NCBI GenBank assembly: GCA_963797005.1
Contig: CAWCOF010000017.1
Coordinates: 1-64,000 of the forward strand
Source: AWTP1-13 sp963797005
GTDB taxonomy: Bacteria > Pseudomonadota > Alphaproteobacteria > Rhizobiales > Hyphomicrobiaceae
Length of the DNA stretch: 64,000 nucleotides
Reading direction: 5' to 3'
The position numbers and the translations under genes are program-made. Under the pieces are notes generated by a model. It saw only the letters and a program-made list of their open reading frames with translations, was not told where the DNA came from and ran no database searches. Positions 45,395-54,565 of this stretch are shown here, piece by piece (the stretch's first letter is position 1; the number at the start of each line of letters is the position of its first letter).

Positions 45395-45404
45395 GCTGAC
45401 GCGC

Positions 45405-46115
45405 CAGTTCACGATCGAATACTCGGTGCTGTTCGATGCGATCCTGCCCGCGCTCGAGCGCTTGCGGCTGCCGGTGCCCCTGGGTGGCACCTCCAATCAT
45501 TTCCCGCGCGCGACCCTGATCGAGGCGGGCGCCTGGGACCCTTTCAACGTGACCGAGGATGCGGACCTCGGCATCCGCCTGTCGCGGCTGGGGCTGCAGA
45601 CGCGCGCGCTCGCCTCGACCACCTGGGAGGAGGCGCCACCGGGCTTTAGCGGCTGGCTGAAGCAGCGCACGCGCTGGCTCAAGGGCTGGATGCAGACCTA
45701 TATCGTGCACACGCGCTCACCGTCGCGGCTCAACGCCGAGCTCGGGCTGCGCGCGGCGTTCGGCCTGCACGTGCTGATGGGCGGGCTCGTCGCCTCGGCG
45801 CTGGTGCATCCGCTGTTCTATGCGCTGCTCGCCTATCACTGGTGGACGGGCCAGCTGTTCCTGCCGGCGGAGACGACTACCGGCGCCGTGCTGTGGGCGG
45901 TGGCGTGGATCAACTTGGGGCTAGGCTATCTGGTGTCGATCGCGCTCGGCATGGTGAGCGTGTGCCGGCGCCGGCGCTTCGGCCTCGCGCTGCATGCGCT
46001 GGCGATGCCGCTCTACTGGCTGCTGATCTCGGCAGCCGCCTACCGCGCCGTGTGGCAGCTGATCCGCGATCCGTATCTTTGGGAAAAGACGGAGCACGGC
46101 ATGGGGGGTGGGTAG
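45405..46115 (+). pseudogene. GT2 family glycosyltransferase, 3' part
   Basis: Continues the frame of 40751-41974: QFTIEYSVLFDAILPALERL, then the acceptor-side motifs of processive GT2 enzymes, GGTSNHF, VTEDADLGIRL and KQRTRWLKGW (the Q-x-x-R-W box), and two or three C-terminal membrane helices (LLISAAAYRAVWQLI). Since the insertion lies between the donor Asp and these motifs, neither piece can be active alone. Confidence 0.88.
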
Positions 46116-46151
46116 GGGGATGGTTCGTGCGCGCGGGACGGGTGACGCACC

Positions 46152-46626
46152 CTATCCGAACTGCGGCCTCGCGATCATCAGCCAGAGGATGGCCAGCACG
46201 GCGGCGAAGGCGGGGAAGCCGGAGGCGAACCAGGTGCGGAACAGGCGGTGGTAGGCCTCGGGCAGGGGCCGGCCCTCGCGCGCGGCGGCGGCGGCGAGAT
46301 CGCGCATCTTGATCTGCATGAACACCACTGGCAGCCAGAAGGCGCCCGTGAGGAGGTATAAGGCGATCGACGTCGCGATCCAGCCTTCGCGCAGCGTGTA
46401 GCCCATCTGCCAGGCGAGCAGTGTGCCCGGTGACGGGTTGCGCCACAACGGCGGTTGCCGTGAACACGACGTCGGCGATGACGACGATGCGCGCCACGCC
46501 GGCGATCACGGCCGCATCGCCGGTGCGGTGGGCGATGAGCATGAAGAAGGCGATGCCCGCGCCGGTGCCGAGCAGCACCGTGGCGCCGATCACGTGCAGG
46601 TATTTGAGGACGAGAACGGCCGTCAC
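46152..46626 (-). pseudogene. DUF2269 membrane protein, frameshifted
   Basis: Four-helix membrane protein: GTG 46626 gives VLKYLHVIGATVLLGTGAGIAFF and VFTATAVVAQPVTG; a slip near 46430 moves the rest to another frame: TLLAWQMGYTLREGWIATSIALYLLTG and FPAFAAVLAILWLMIARP. Joined, it is a normal 157-residue DUF2269 protein. It follows the HTH regulator with a three-base gap, so they were a unit. Confidence 0.8.
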
Positions 46627-46629
46627 AGC

Positions 46630-47535
46630 TCAGCGGCGGGCGTTGAAGACGACGCTGCCGGTGTTGGCCACATCATAGCCGCCCAGCGCGGTGGCGCGGT
46701 CGCGAAAGGCCGGCGTGCGGGCGAAGGCGAGCAGGCGCTGCAGCGGCGCCTCGAAATACTCCACGCGGCGCACGACGAGGTCGAAGCGTTCCCACTGCAC
46801 CGGCACGAAGTCGAGGCCCTGCTCCCGCGCGGCGGCCTCGATGGCGAGGCCGGCGTCGGCCTTGCCCTCGCGCACCATGACGGCGATGTCGGTCTCGCTG
46901 CGCACCGGCCGGTCGGCGGCGTTGAGCTCATCGCGCGTCAGCCCGGCGTCGGCGACAAGCTTGGAGAACAGAAGCGCGCTGCCCGATCCCTCCTGGCGCA
47001 GCGCGACGCGCGCGCCCTTCTTGCGCAGGTCCGCGATCGACTTGATCTTGGCGGGATTGCCGGTGGCCACGATCAGGCCCTGCTGGCGCTTGGCCCATTC
47101 GATCACCACGAAGTCGATGCCCGGCAGGTTCCTGGCGAGCAGGCTGGCGTCGTACTGGCCCGTGGCGGGATCGACCAGGTGCAGGGCGCAGGCGACGGCC
47201 TGGCCGGAGAGCAGCCGCTGCATGCCGTCGGTGCTGCCGCCGACCAGCAGGGCGAGCTCGCAGTTGGATTCGCGCACGGCCCAGTCGAGCAGCGGATCGT
47301 GACTGCCGGCGATCACCGGCGGCGGCGCTGTAAGGTGCGTTGCGGCGTGCGGATAGTCGGCCGACTGCGCCACCCACAAATCGATCAGCCGCCTGGGGAA
47401 GAGCAGCTTGCCGGAGAGCTTGGCGTTGGGGATGCGCTGGGTCCGCACCAGCTCGTACACCGTGCGCTCGCGGACGCGCAGGTAGTCCGCCACCTCCCGC
47501 ACCGTCATCAGTTCTGGAATTTCACGTGTGTCCAT
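46630..47535 (-). CDS. HTH (excisionase-type) regulator with periplasmic-binding-like molybdate/tungstate domain
   Basis: 301 residues. Residues 8-55 form a MerR/excisionase-like helix-turn-helix (LMTVREVADYLRVRERTVYELVR). The rest is a COG1910-type binding domain: IAGSHDPLLDWAVRES, LVGGSTDGMQRLLSGQAVACALHL, KIKSIADLRKKGARVALRQEGSG. Such proteins are thought to sense molybdate or another oxyanion in the cytoplasm. ATG 47535 was chosen because the longer frame is Arg/Ser-rich and unrelated. No molybdenum genes are near; only a DUF2269 gene follows. Confidence 0.85.
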   Translation of the reverse strand: MDTREIPELMTVREVADYLRVRERTVYELVRTQRIPNAKLSGKLLFPRRLIDLWVAQSADYPHAATHLTAPPPVIAGSHDPLLDWAVRESNCELALLVGGSTDGMQRLLSGQAVACALHLVDPATGQYDASLLARNLPGIDFVVIEWAKRQQGLIVATGNPAKIKSIADLRKKGARVALRQEGSGSALLFSKLVADAGLTRDELNAADRPVRSETDIAVMVREGKADAGLAIEAAAREQGLDFVPVQWERFDLVVRRVEYFEAPLQRLLAFARTPAFRDRATALGGYDVANTGSVVFNARR

Positions 47536-47740
47536 GCTGTGCCGGTCGAGGGTGCAGTCGGACCATCGGGTATAGGAGGCCACTGAACCCGGCGCAACCG
47601 AGACGTGTACAAGAGTTGATCGAGCAGGCGCGATGCTGCACCGCAACCACCTCAGGCGTGGGTCTTTCCCGCGTCGTGTCGAAGGCGCGCCTCCGGCACG
47701 AAGCGAAGCGCAGAGCGGGAATGACGAGTCGTACGATGGC

Positions 47741-48496
47741 TCAGACGTGCTGGCCGCCGTTGATGTGCAGCTCCGCGCCGCTGATGTAGCTCGACTGGTC
47801 GGTGCACAGGAAATAGATGGCCTTGGCCACCTCCTCCGGCTCGCCCAGCCGGCGCAGCGGAATCTGCTCCACGATGCGGTCGGTGCCGGGCGAGAGGATC
47901 GGCGTGTCGATCTCGCCGGGCGAGATGGCATTGACGCGGATGCCGCGCGGCCCGAAGTCGGCCGCCATCTCGCGCGTAAGGCCGGCGAGCGCGGCCTTCG
48001 AGGTGCCGTAGGCGGCGCCGGCGAAGGGATGCACGCGGCCGCCGGCGATCGAGGTGACGTTGACGACGGCGCCCTTGGCGCGCTCCAGCTCCGCCAGCAG
48101 TCCGCGCGCCAGCATGATGGGCGCGAAGAAGTTCACCTGGAACACGTGCTGCCAGTCCTCCAGCCGCGTGTCGATGCTGCCGAGCCGCGCGCCGCCCTCG
48201 CCCTTGGGCGAGATGCCGGCGTTGTTGACCAGCGCGTCGAGCCGGCTCTGTTGCGCTTTCAGCCGCTCGCGCATCTCGCCGATGGCTTTCAGGGTGTCGG
48301 CGGGATCGGAGAGGTCGACCTGGATGTGGTCCTCGGGGCCCATCTCCCAGGGGCAATTCTCGGGGAAGGCGTGGCGCGAGCAGGTGATGACGCGCCAGCC
48401 GGCCGAGGCGAAGCGCTTGACGGTGGCATGGCCGATGCCGCGCGAGGCGCCGGTGAGGATCAGCGTCTTGCGCTCGTTGTCGGGCTTTGTGGACAT
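47741..48496 (-). CDS. SDR family oxidoreductase
   Basis: Short-chain dehydrogenase of 251 residues. Cofactor motif TGASRGIGHATV, then NNAG in LVNNAGISPKG, Ser in NVTSIAGGRV and the Tyr-Lys pair in YGTSKAAL; C-terminal ISGAELHINGGQHV as usual. NAD(P)-dependent; substrate unknown. ATG 48496. Confidence 0.92.
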   Translation of the reverse strand: MSTKPDNERKTLILTGASRGIGHATVKRFASAGWRVITCSRHAFPENCPWEMGPEDHIQVDLSDPADTLKAIGEMRERLKAQQSRLDALVNNAGISPKGEGGARLGSIDTRLEDWQHVFQVNFFAPIMLARGLLAELERAKGAVVNVTSIAGGRVHPFAGAAYGTSKAALAGLTREMAADFGPRGIRVNAISPGEIDTPILSPGTDRIVEQIPLRRLGEPEEVAKAIYFLCTDQSSYISGAELHINGGQHV

Positions 48497-48677
48497 GAGG
48501 GTAGACTTAGCACGGAACGGGCTTGCTTCGCGACTGGGCTACCGCCCAGGCCGGCGTCGTGGCGGGCGAATGACGGAAGGGATCGCCCAACTTGCCGCGG
48601 CGGAGTCCTTGTGGGCCGCTGGACCGGAGCCACCTCCTGCGTAGAGGCAAGATTCGCGGCGCCTAGGGCTCCCAACC

Positions 48678-48748
48678 CCGTCCTGAGCCCGTCGAAGGAC
48701 GGCTGAGAGGCACCGTCGGGGCCGACGTGGTTCGACAGGCTCACCACG
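48678..48748. repeat. composite inverted repeat
   Basis: CCGTCC...GGACGG hairpin (48678-48702) and CGTGG...CCACG hairpin (48726-48748). The inner parts GAGCCCGTCGAA and TTCGACAGGCTC are nearly complementary, so the whole can also pair. This 'CTGAGCCCGTCGAAGGAC' kind is a well-known dispersed repeat of proteobacteria. It fills the 356-nt gap between the divergent SDR and carbamoylase genes, where I see nothing else. Confidence 0.7.
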
Positions 48749-48852
48749 CGGAAATAAGGGCGGTCCGCACGGAACGCGGGGTGGCGGAACCGGCTTCTCG
48801 CCGAGCGAGGAGCGCGTATAAGCTTGGGCTCTCGCCAACGGGGACAACCGAC

Positions 48853-50101
48853 ATGCCGAGCAACTTGCGCATCGATCCGGAGCGGCTGTGGGCCGCGCTG
48901 ATGGAGACGGCGGCCATTGGCGCCACCGCCAAGGGCGGCATCAACCGGCAGACGCTGACGGCAGAGGACGCCGCCGTACGCGCCTGGTTCAAGCGCGAAA
49001 CGGAGGCGCTGGGCTGCAAGGTGACGGTGGACGAGGTCGGCAACATGCTGGCCGTCAGGCCGGGTCGGCGGGCGGACCTGGCGCCGGTCGCGCTCGGCAG
49101 CCACCTCGACACGCAGCCCACGGGCGGCAAGTTCGACGGCGTGCTGGGGGTGCTCGGCGCGCTGGAAGCCATGCGCACCTTGGTGGCCGCCGGCTACGAG
49201 ACCAACGCGCCGATCATGGTCGATCAACTGGACCAACGAGGAGGGCGGCCGCTTCGCCCCGGCCATGCTGGGCTCGGGCGTGTTCGCCGGCGTCTACAGC
49301 CGCGCCGAGGCCGACGCCATGAAGGACATCGCGGGCGTGAGCTTCGGCGAGGCGCTCGACGGCATCGGCTGGCGTGGGCCCGACAAGGCGGGCGCGGCCA
49401 AGCTCTCGGCCTACTTCGAGCTGCACATCGAGCAGGGGCCGATCCTGGAGGCCGAGGGCAAGACCATCGGCGTCGTCACCGGCGTGCAGGGCGTGCGCTG
49501 GTACGAGGCGGCGATCACGGGGCGCGAGAGCCACGCCGGCACCACGCCGATGCCGCGGCGCGCCGATGCGATGGCGGCCTGCGCGCGCATCGTCGGCGAG
49601 GTGCGCGCTGTCGCGCTGGCGCATGCGCCCACCGCGGTCGGCACGGTTGGGCGGGTGGAGGTGAAGCCAAACTCGCCCAACGTCATCCCGGGCGAGGTGA
49701 CCATGACCGTGGACCTGCGCCACCACGACGATGCGGTGCTGCAGGCGATGGAAGACGAGATGCGCGTCGCGATGAAGCGCGTGGGCGCCGAGGAGAAGGT
49801 CGCGATCGCGACGAGGAAGCTGCACGACATCGCCGCGGTGCGTTTCGATCCCGGGTGCGTGGCCGCCGTGCGGGCCGGGGCGCAGTCGCTCGGCTATCCG
49901 CATCGCGACATCATCTCGGGCGCCGGCCATGACGCCGTGCACATGGCGCGCATCGTGCCGTCGGCGATGATCTTCGTGCCCTGCAAGGACGGCTTGAGCC
50001 ACAACGAGGCCGAAAGTGCCACGCGCGAGGACTGCGCCGCGGGCGCGCAGGTGCTGCTCGAGGCGGCGCTGGCCTATGATGCGAAGCTCGGCGGCCGCTG
50101 A
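48853..50101 (+). pseudogene. M20 Zn-dependent hydantoinase/carbamoylase-type amidase, one frameshift
   Basis: N-carbamoyl-amino-acid hydrolase or ureidoglycolate-type amidase of about 415 residues. From ATG 48853: LWAALMETAAIGATAKGGINR, then metal ligands GSHLDTQPTGGKFDG (His, Asp). An extra base near 49220 breaks the frame where NWTNEEGGRFAPAM (Glu ligands) should read; the second frame then carries MLGSGVFAG, FELHIEQGPILE (His), GRESHAGTTPMPRRAD, SGAGHDAVHMA and CKDGLSHNEAE (His). All metal and catalytic residues are present, so a single indel would restore the enzyme. Confidence 0.88.
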
Positions 50102-50368
50102 CCGCGGCGACATGGCAGTCCTTGGGCAATCGTCGCGGGCCTCCTTGTGGCCTTCGCTGTCTGCAATCTGACGTGAGACAACCCATACAGGTTCGCCGGG
50201 TCGAGCTGCGTTTGGCGCCCCATGGGCGAACAATCGTGCGGCCACTCGACGTGAGCGGAACATTTCGATTTGCCGGCGAGTGGGAATCACCTACCTGCAA
50301 TCGACAATGGTGATCGACTCCGTTCGCGTACGTCCCCGCTGCCGATCTCATGCATCTCGCGAGCAAGC

Positions 50369-51193
50369 ATGCCTTCTCGACAGGTACTGTTGTCCCATGC
50401 TTCGATCCTCGCCCTGCTGGCGGTAGCGAACGCGGCTGCCGGCGATGTCGCCCTGGCCGCGGACGTCGATCCCACGGAACGCCACGCTCCCTTGCCGGCC
50501 GTTTCCGGCTTCAATGCGAAGGTCGGCGGCTTCGGTGGCGCTCTCAGCGGCGACGCTGCGGGCGGCGTCTTTGTCGGGCTTGCGCTCCCGCTGGGGCACG
50601 ACTTCGGCGCGCAGATCGATGGCCTGGTCGGGACGGCGGAGGGCGGAGACGCCTTCCATGGCGTCGGCGGCCATCTATTCTGGCGCGATCCGTCACGCGC
50701 GCTGGTCGGCATCTATGCCAGCCATGTCCAATGGGAGACCAGCTCGGTCACCGGCGGGTCCGGCAGCAGCGACCTCGGCAAGGTCGGCGTTGAAAGTCAG
50801 CTCTATCTCGGTCGGCTCTCCCTGGAAGGTCTGGCGGCCTACCAGTTCGGCTCCGATCACGGCTTCGCCGGCAAGGGTACGGTTGCCTATTACCCGCGCG
50901 ATGATCTTCGACTCCACGTGGCAGTGACCCACTACGCGGGAACCGGCTTTGGCGCTACCACCGGTCTCGAGTGGGCGCCGCATTCGGACCGCGGCATGTC
51001 ATGGTTCGCCGATGTCGGCGTCAATGAAAACCACGACGTGCGTGCGCTGGTGGGCCTCAAGTTCTATACCGCGCGCAACGGCAAGTCGCTCATCGCCCGA
51101 CATCGCGAGGACGACCCGGACGTCGATCTGCCGAGCGACCTCTTCCACACCAGTCAACCCAACCAACCCCAGAGCCAACCGACCCCGACCTAG
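50369..51193 (+). CDS. exported, probably outer-membrane protein of unknown function
   Basis: 274 residues with signal peptide (ASILALLAVANAAAGDVALAAD). The rest alternates short amphipathic strands rich in Gly and aromatic residues (VGGHLFWRDPSRALVGIYASHVQW; LEGLAAYQFGSDHGF; DLRLHVAVTHYAG), like a small beta-barrel, and ends with a Pro/Gln/Thr tail. No family recognised with confidence. Confidence 0.68.
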   Translation: MPSRQVLLSHASILALLAVANAAAGDVALAADVDPTERHAPLPAVSGFNAKVGGFGGALSGDAAGGVFVGLALPLGHDFGAQIDGLVGTAEGGDAFHGVGGHLFWRDPSRALVGIYASHVQWETSSVTGGSGSSDLGKVGVESQLYLGRLSLEGLAAYQFGSDHGFAGKGTVAYYPRDDLRLHVAVTHYAGTGFGATTGLEWAPHSDRGMSWFADVGVNENHDVRALVGLKFYTARNGKSLIARHREDDPDVDLPSDLFHTSQPNQPQSQPTPT

Positions 51194-51279
51194 TCGTGCC
51201 CGCCCGGGGAAGTGCTCATCGACGGGTTCTGCGACGGCGTCACCTGACGCAGGAGCGCTTGTTGCGTCGCTTGCCGCCG

Positions 51280-52582
51280 TCACGTCACCAGCGACATGCA
51301 GTCCTCGTACTTGCCTCCCTCGGACCGCGGGATGGCGGTAGCCGCGGCCAGGCTGACGGATACCGAGGGGTGGAGCTTGGACCTGAGGTAGGCCGTCAGC
51401 CCTGGAAGGTCGTTCACCTGGTCGGCGGCGGCGGGCACATAGCGAAACTCGATGTCCGTTTGCGTGAGCTGGACCAGCTGAAACTGCCGGCTGGGCACGA
51501 ACGCCTGGAAGTCGCGGGACAGAAGGACCGGCCAGATGCTGGTGCCGTCCACAAAGCGGAAGATGTTGCGGGAGCGCCCCAGGATGCGCTCGAGGATCGG
51601 CAGCGTGCGGCCGCATCCGCACGGCTCCGGCGACAGGATGGCGTGGTCGCCGAGCTCATAGCGGATCAGCGGCATCGCCAGATTGTAGAAGGGTGTCACG
51701 ATGATGCGACCCGTCGTGCCCGGTTTCGCTGGTTGCCCGTCGGCATCGACGATTTCGAGCAGCACCAGCTCCGACGCCACGTGATGCTTCAGCGAATGGG
51801 GACACGTCGCGGAGATGTGCCCGACCTCGCTGGATCCGTAGCGATCGAGCGGCGGCAGGCGGAAATAGTCCGCGATGGCGGCGCGCATGTCGTGCGACGT
51901 CATCTCGCCGAACGTCATGATCGCACCGAAACGCAGCGTCGTTCCGCTGCGCTGCGCCTCGCGGGCAATCTCGCGCAGGTTGCTCGGGTAGGTGGCGAGG
52001 TATCTCGGCCGGACGCGCGCCAGCCATTCGATCTGGCGGTCCACGGGGGTCGAGATCGACAGGTCGATCGCCTCGCTGTCCAGATGCCCGGCCCGCCAAC
52101 TGGCCGTGCGGCGGCCCTTCGGGTAGGCCGTGTCAGGATGCTTCGCGGCGCGGATTCGCACCGTCAACGACCCGGGGTCGATGTCGTGCCAGCTGAAGAA
52201 CCGTTCGCTGGCGCAGGCCGATGCAATGTCTCTGGATATAGGTCGTCAGGTGTCTGAGTGGCCGGCCGGTGGAGCCGGACGAGGTCTCCTCGTCCGCTTT
52301 GCCCGCAACCGGGGGCAACGAGCGTGCGCACAGTGCCGCGAAATTGTCCTGCGCCTCGGAGCGGGTCAGGATCGGTAATTCCTGCCACCGATCCCAATCG
52401 AAGGCGCCGTCTGCGCGCAGGACGGGATCGAGGCGCTCGGCGTAGAAGGCCGTTTGGTGGCGTGCGTGGTCGAGAAGCCTGGCCAGGAGCCGGCGCTGAT
52501 AAGCCTGCATGCGCGGCGGCGACAGGTACTGGGTTTCGTCCAGCGCTTTCAGAAATTCGGCGATGTCGGCCCGCGTCGACAT
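51280..52582 (-). pseudogene. PaaK-like (phenylacetate-CoA ligase/F390 synthetase) adenylate-forming enzyme, one frameshift
   Basis: About 434 residues. ATG 52582 starts STRADIAEFLKALDETQYLS; YQRRLLARLLDHARHQTAFY follows, then the P-loop EETSSGSTGRPLRH. Near 52222 one base is off; the second frame continues ASERFFSWHDIDPGSLTVR, ARVRPRYLATYPSNL, DRYGSSEVGHISATCP (adenylate motif), PLIRYELGDHAIL and a GRSRNIFRFVDG end. These are PaaK-family hallmarks. The substrate is unknown; such enzymes also act in capsule or phenazine pathways. Confidence 0.82.
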
Positions 52583-52663
52583 TGTGGGCACCATGGGAGA
52601 GGCGCACTGCGCGATGCGCCACGCCTACCACGAGACCTCCCGCTCCGGCCGCTCGCCGTTCGA

Positions 52664-53641
52664 TCAACCCCAGGTATATGGCCGCGGGCCGTCGTCGTCC
52701 GAGTCGGGCGGACTTGCGCTCGCGGCGGGCAGATAGAAGGGCGAGGGGCGCCAGTACAGCAGAGCGACCACGAGAGCCAGTTGCATGACCTCGAAAGCGT
52801 GCGCGTGCAGATCGAGCAAGCGGGTGGCGCCTCCCGCACCCAGGGGGTCGGTCTGCACGATCAAGGCGAGGCTCGTTGCCTGATCCGGGGCCCTGGCCAC
52901 GAACAGCGTGTCCCAAGCGTTGTTCATAAAGTGCAGGCCCGCCGACGCCGCAAGGTTCTGCGTGCGCAGGTACACGGAAAACCAGACCACCTCGGTCATC
53001 GCGAAATAGAACAGGCCGAACGCGCGGTCTCCGCCCAGGTCGGCATTTCCGGCGTGGAGGTATGTGAAGAGAACGACCAGGATCAAGACGAGCGGCCACC
53101 GGGCCGGGAACACCGCGCCCCACACCCTGAGCAGATATCCCTTGAACAGCACCTCCTCGCCCAGCGCCGCCAGGAAAACGACGCCGAGCCCCAGCAGCGC
53201 CCAGGGCACATGATTCAAGCCGCGCGATTCCAGCTCGAACTCATCGGGTGCCGAGAGGGCGGCGACCAGGCTGGCCAAGGCGCTGACGAGCAGCATCGCC
53301 AGGGCGGTTCGCAAAAACAGCGGCCAGTCGAAATCGCCCCGGTAGGCAAACGCGCGGCGCCACGGCACGCGGTGGACGTATTGCAGGACGATGAGGGGAC
53401 AAAGGAGCAAAGGCACCGAGGAGATGGCGACGTTCGCGAACGTAAAGGGCTGCTCGGGATCGAGCGTCAGATCGAGCAGGCCTCGATCCATCCAGTCGTT
53501 GCTTTCCGCAAAGCTTGCGAGCAGGTCGGCAGGACGCGAGAGCACCGCGATCAGCGCAATGGTCAGCAGGGTCCCGCCGACGGCCCACCGCCACTGCCAA
53601 CGGCCTTCGCGGCCTTGAAGCAAAACTGGATCGCTTGCCAT
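52664..53641 (-). CDS. CPBP family (CAAX-like) intramembrane metalloprotease
   Basis: 325 residues, seven or eight membrane segments. The motif region reads AALGEEVLFKGYLLR (E-E-x3-K where R is usual), TYLHAGN (second metal His) and GLHFMNNAWD (H-x3-N). The rest is divergent. Start ATG 53641 with AGGG eight bases upstream. Whether the Arg-to-Lys change permits activity is unknown. Same strand as the PaaK-like gene, 81 nt away. Confidence 0.82.
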   Translation of the reverse strand: MASDPVLLQGREGRWQWRWAVGGTLLTIALIAVLSRPADLLASFAESNDWMDRGLLDLTLDPEQPFTFANVAISSVPLLLCPLIVLQYVHRVPWRRAFAYRGDFDWPLFLRTALAMLLVSALASLVAALSAPDEFELESRGLNHVPWALLGLGVVFLAALGEEVLFKGYLLRVWGAVFPARWPLVLILVVLFTYLHAGNADLGGDRAFGLFYFAMTEVVWFSVYLRTQNLAASAGLHFMNNAWDTLFVARAPDQATSLALIVQTDPLGAGGATRLLDLHAHAFEVMQLALVVALLYWRPSPFYLPAASASPPDSDDDGPRPYTWG

Positions 53642-53740
53642 TGCGTAACCCTGCTGCCGCCACAAGTGCCTGCCGGCGTGCCGCAGACGCCAAAGCACAG
53701 ATTTGTGGCAGCGGTTGCCATTAGTGCCGGCTGCGACAAT

Positions 53741-53776
53741 TCAGTCGCGACAAGACGGTCAGTCGCGGCAAGACGG
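53741..53776. repeat. 18-bp tandem duplication
   Basis: TCAGTCGCGACAAGACGG repeated once with one change. In the gap between two genes. No function seen. Confidence 0.6.
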
Positions 53777-53892
53777 GCGGCGGACGCGGCCTTGCGGGCG
53801 CGGCAAAGCCGCTTTGGCGCGGACTTCCGGCTCCCCGCGAATGCTTCGTCTCGCGCGGGTCGACGACGCCTGCCTCCGACGATTTCTTACCC

Positions 53893-54405
53893 CTATTGCT
53901 TCGCAGCCGGTGGCACCGCTGCTGCCGGCGGCGGTGCCGGAGCAGCAGCAGGCGGAGGCGCCGGTGGTGCCGCGGCTGTGGGCGGCTGCGCAGGAGCCGC
54001 CGATGAGGGCGGCGCTTGTGTTGGCGGCGGAGGCGGTGGTGGAGCCGCCGCCGCGGGAGCCTGTGCCGGCTCGGCCGGCGTGTTGGCCGTATGCACGGCA
54101 ATATTGTCGCGAGCCTTGCCGGTTTCCGTATCGAGGCAGTCCGCCAGCAGGCGCCAGCTCTTGTCGGCCGGTGCTTTCACCTGCGCCAGACACGTCTTCT
54201 TGATCGGATCGAGGACGAAGGCCCAGCTCGAGCTCACGGCATTCAGCGCGCGGCCCTCGAAGTCGGCGCACTGTCCAGGCGTACCCTCCAGGGCGCAAAT
54301 GTCGTGGATCTTCCACGCCGGCAGCGCCTGTGCGCTGGCGTCTCCCGAGGGCGCCGCAGCGGCCGATAGGGCTACGAGCGCGACGCACAAATAGCGCTTT
54401 TGCAT
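53893..54405 (-). CDS. exported protein with Pro/Ala-rich C-terminal tail
   Basis: 170 residues. ATG 54405 follows GGGAGG and opens a signal peptide (LCVALVALSAAAAPSGDASAQ). The globular part (IHDICALEGTPGQCADFEG; KTCLAQVKAPADKSWRLLADCLD) has four cysteines and a strand pattern like small periplasmic proteins. The last 60 residues are mainly Pro and Ala, probably an extended linker. No family known to me. Confidence 0.72.
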   Translation of the reverse strand: MQKRYLCVALVALSAAAAPSGDASAQALPAWKIHDICALEGTPGQCADFEGRALNAVSSSWAFVLDPIKKTCLAQVKAPADKSWRLLADCLDTETGKARDNIAVHTANTPAEPAQAPAAAAPPPPPPPTQAPPSSAAPAQPPTAAAPPAPPPAAAPAPPPAAAVPPAAKQ

Positions 54406-54565
54406 GCCAACCTCCCATTTTTCGTGTTTGGCGCCCACCATGCCACAAGTTGGGCCGGCGCGCATTGGCAACAGAGGCCGGCACGCAATTGACGGCGGGG
54501 GCGATCGAGCCCAATTTGCTCCGACGTATGCGCCAGCAAATCCCAGATGCATTCGGACGATACTC

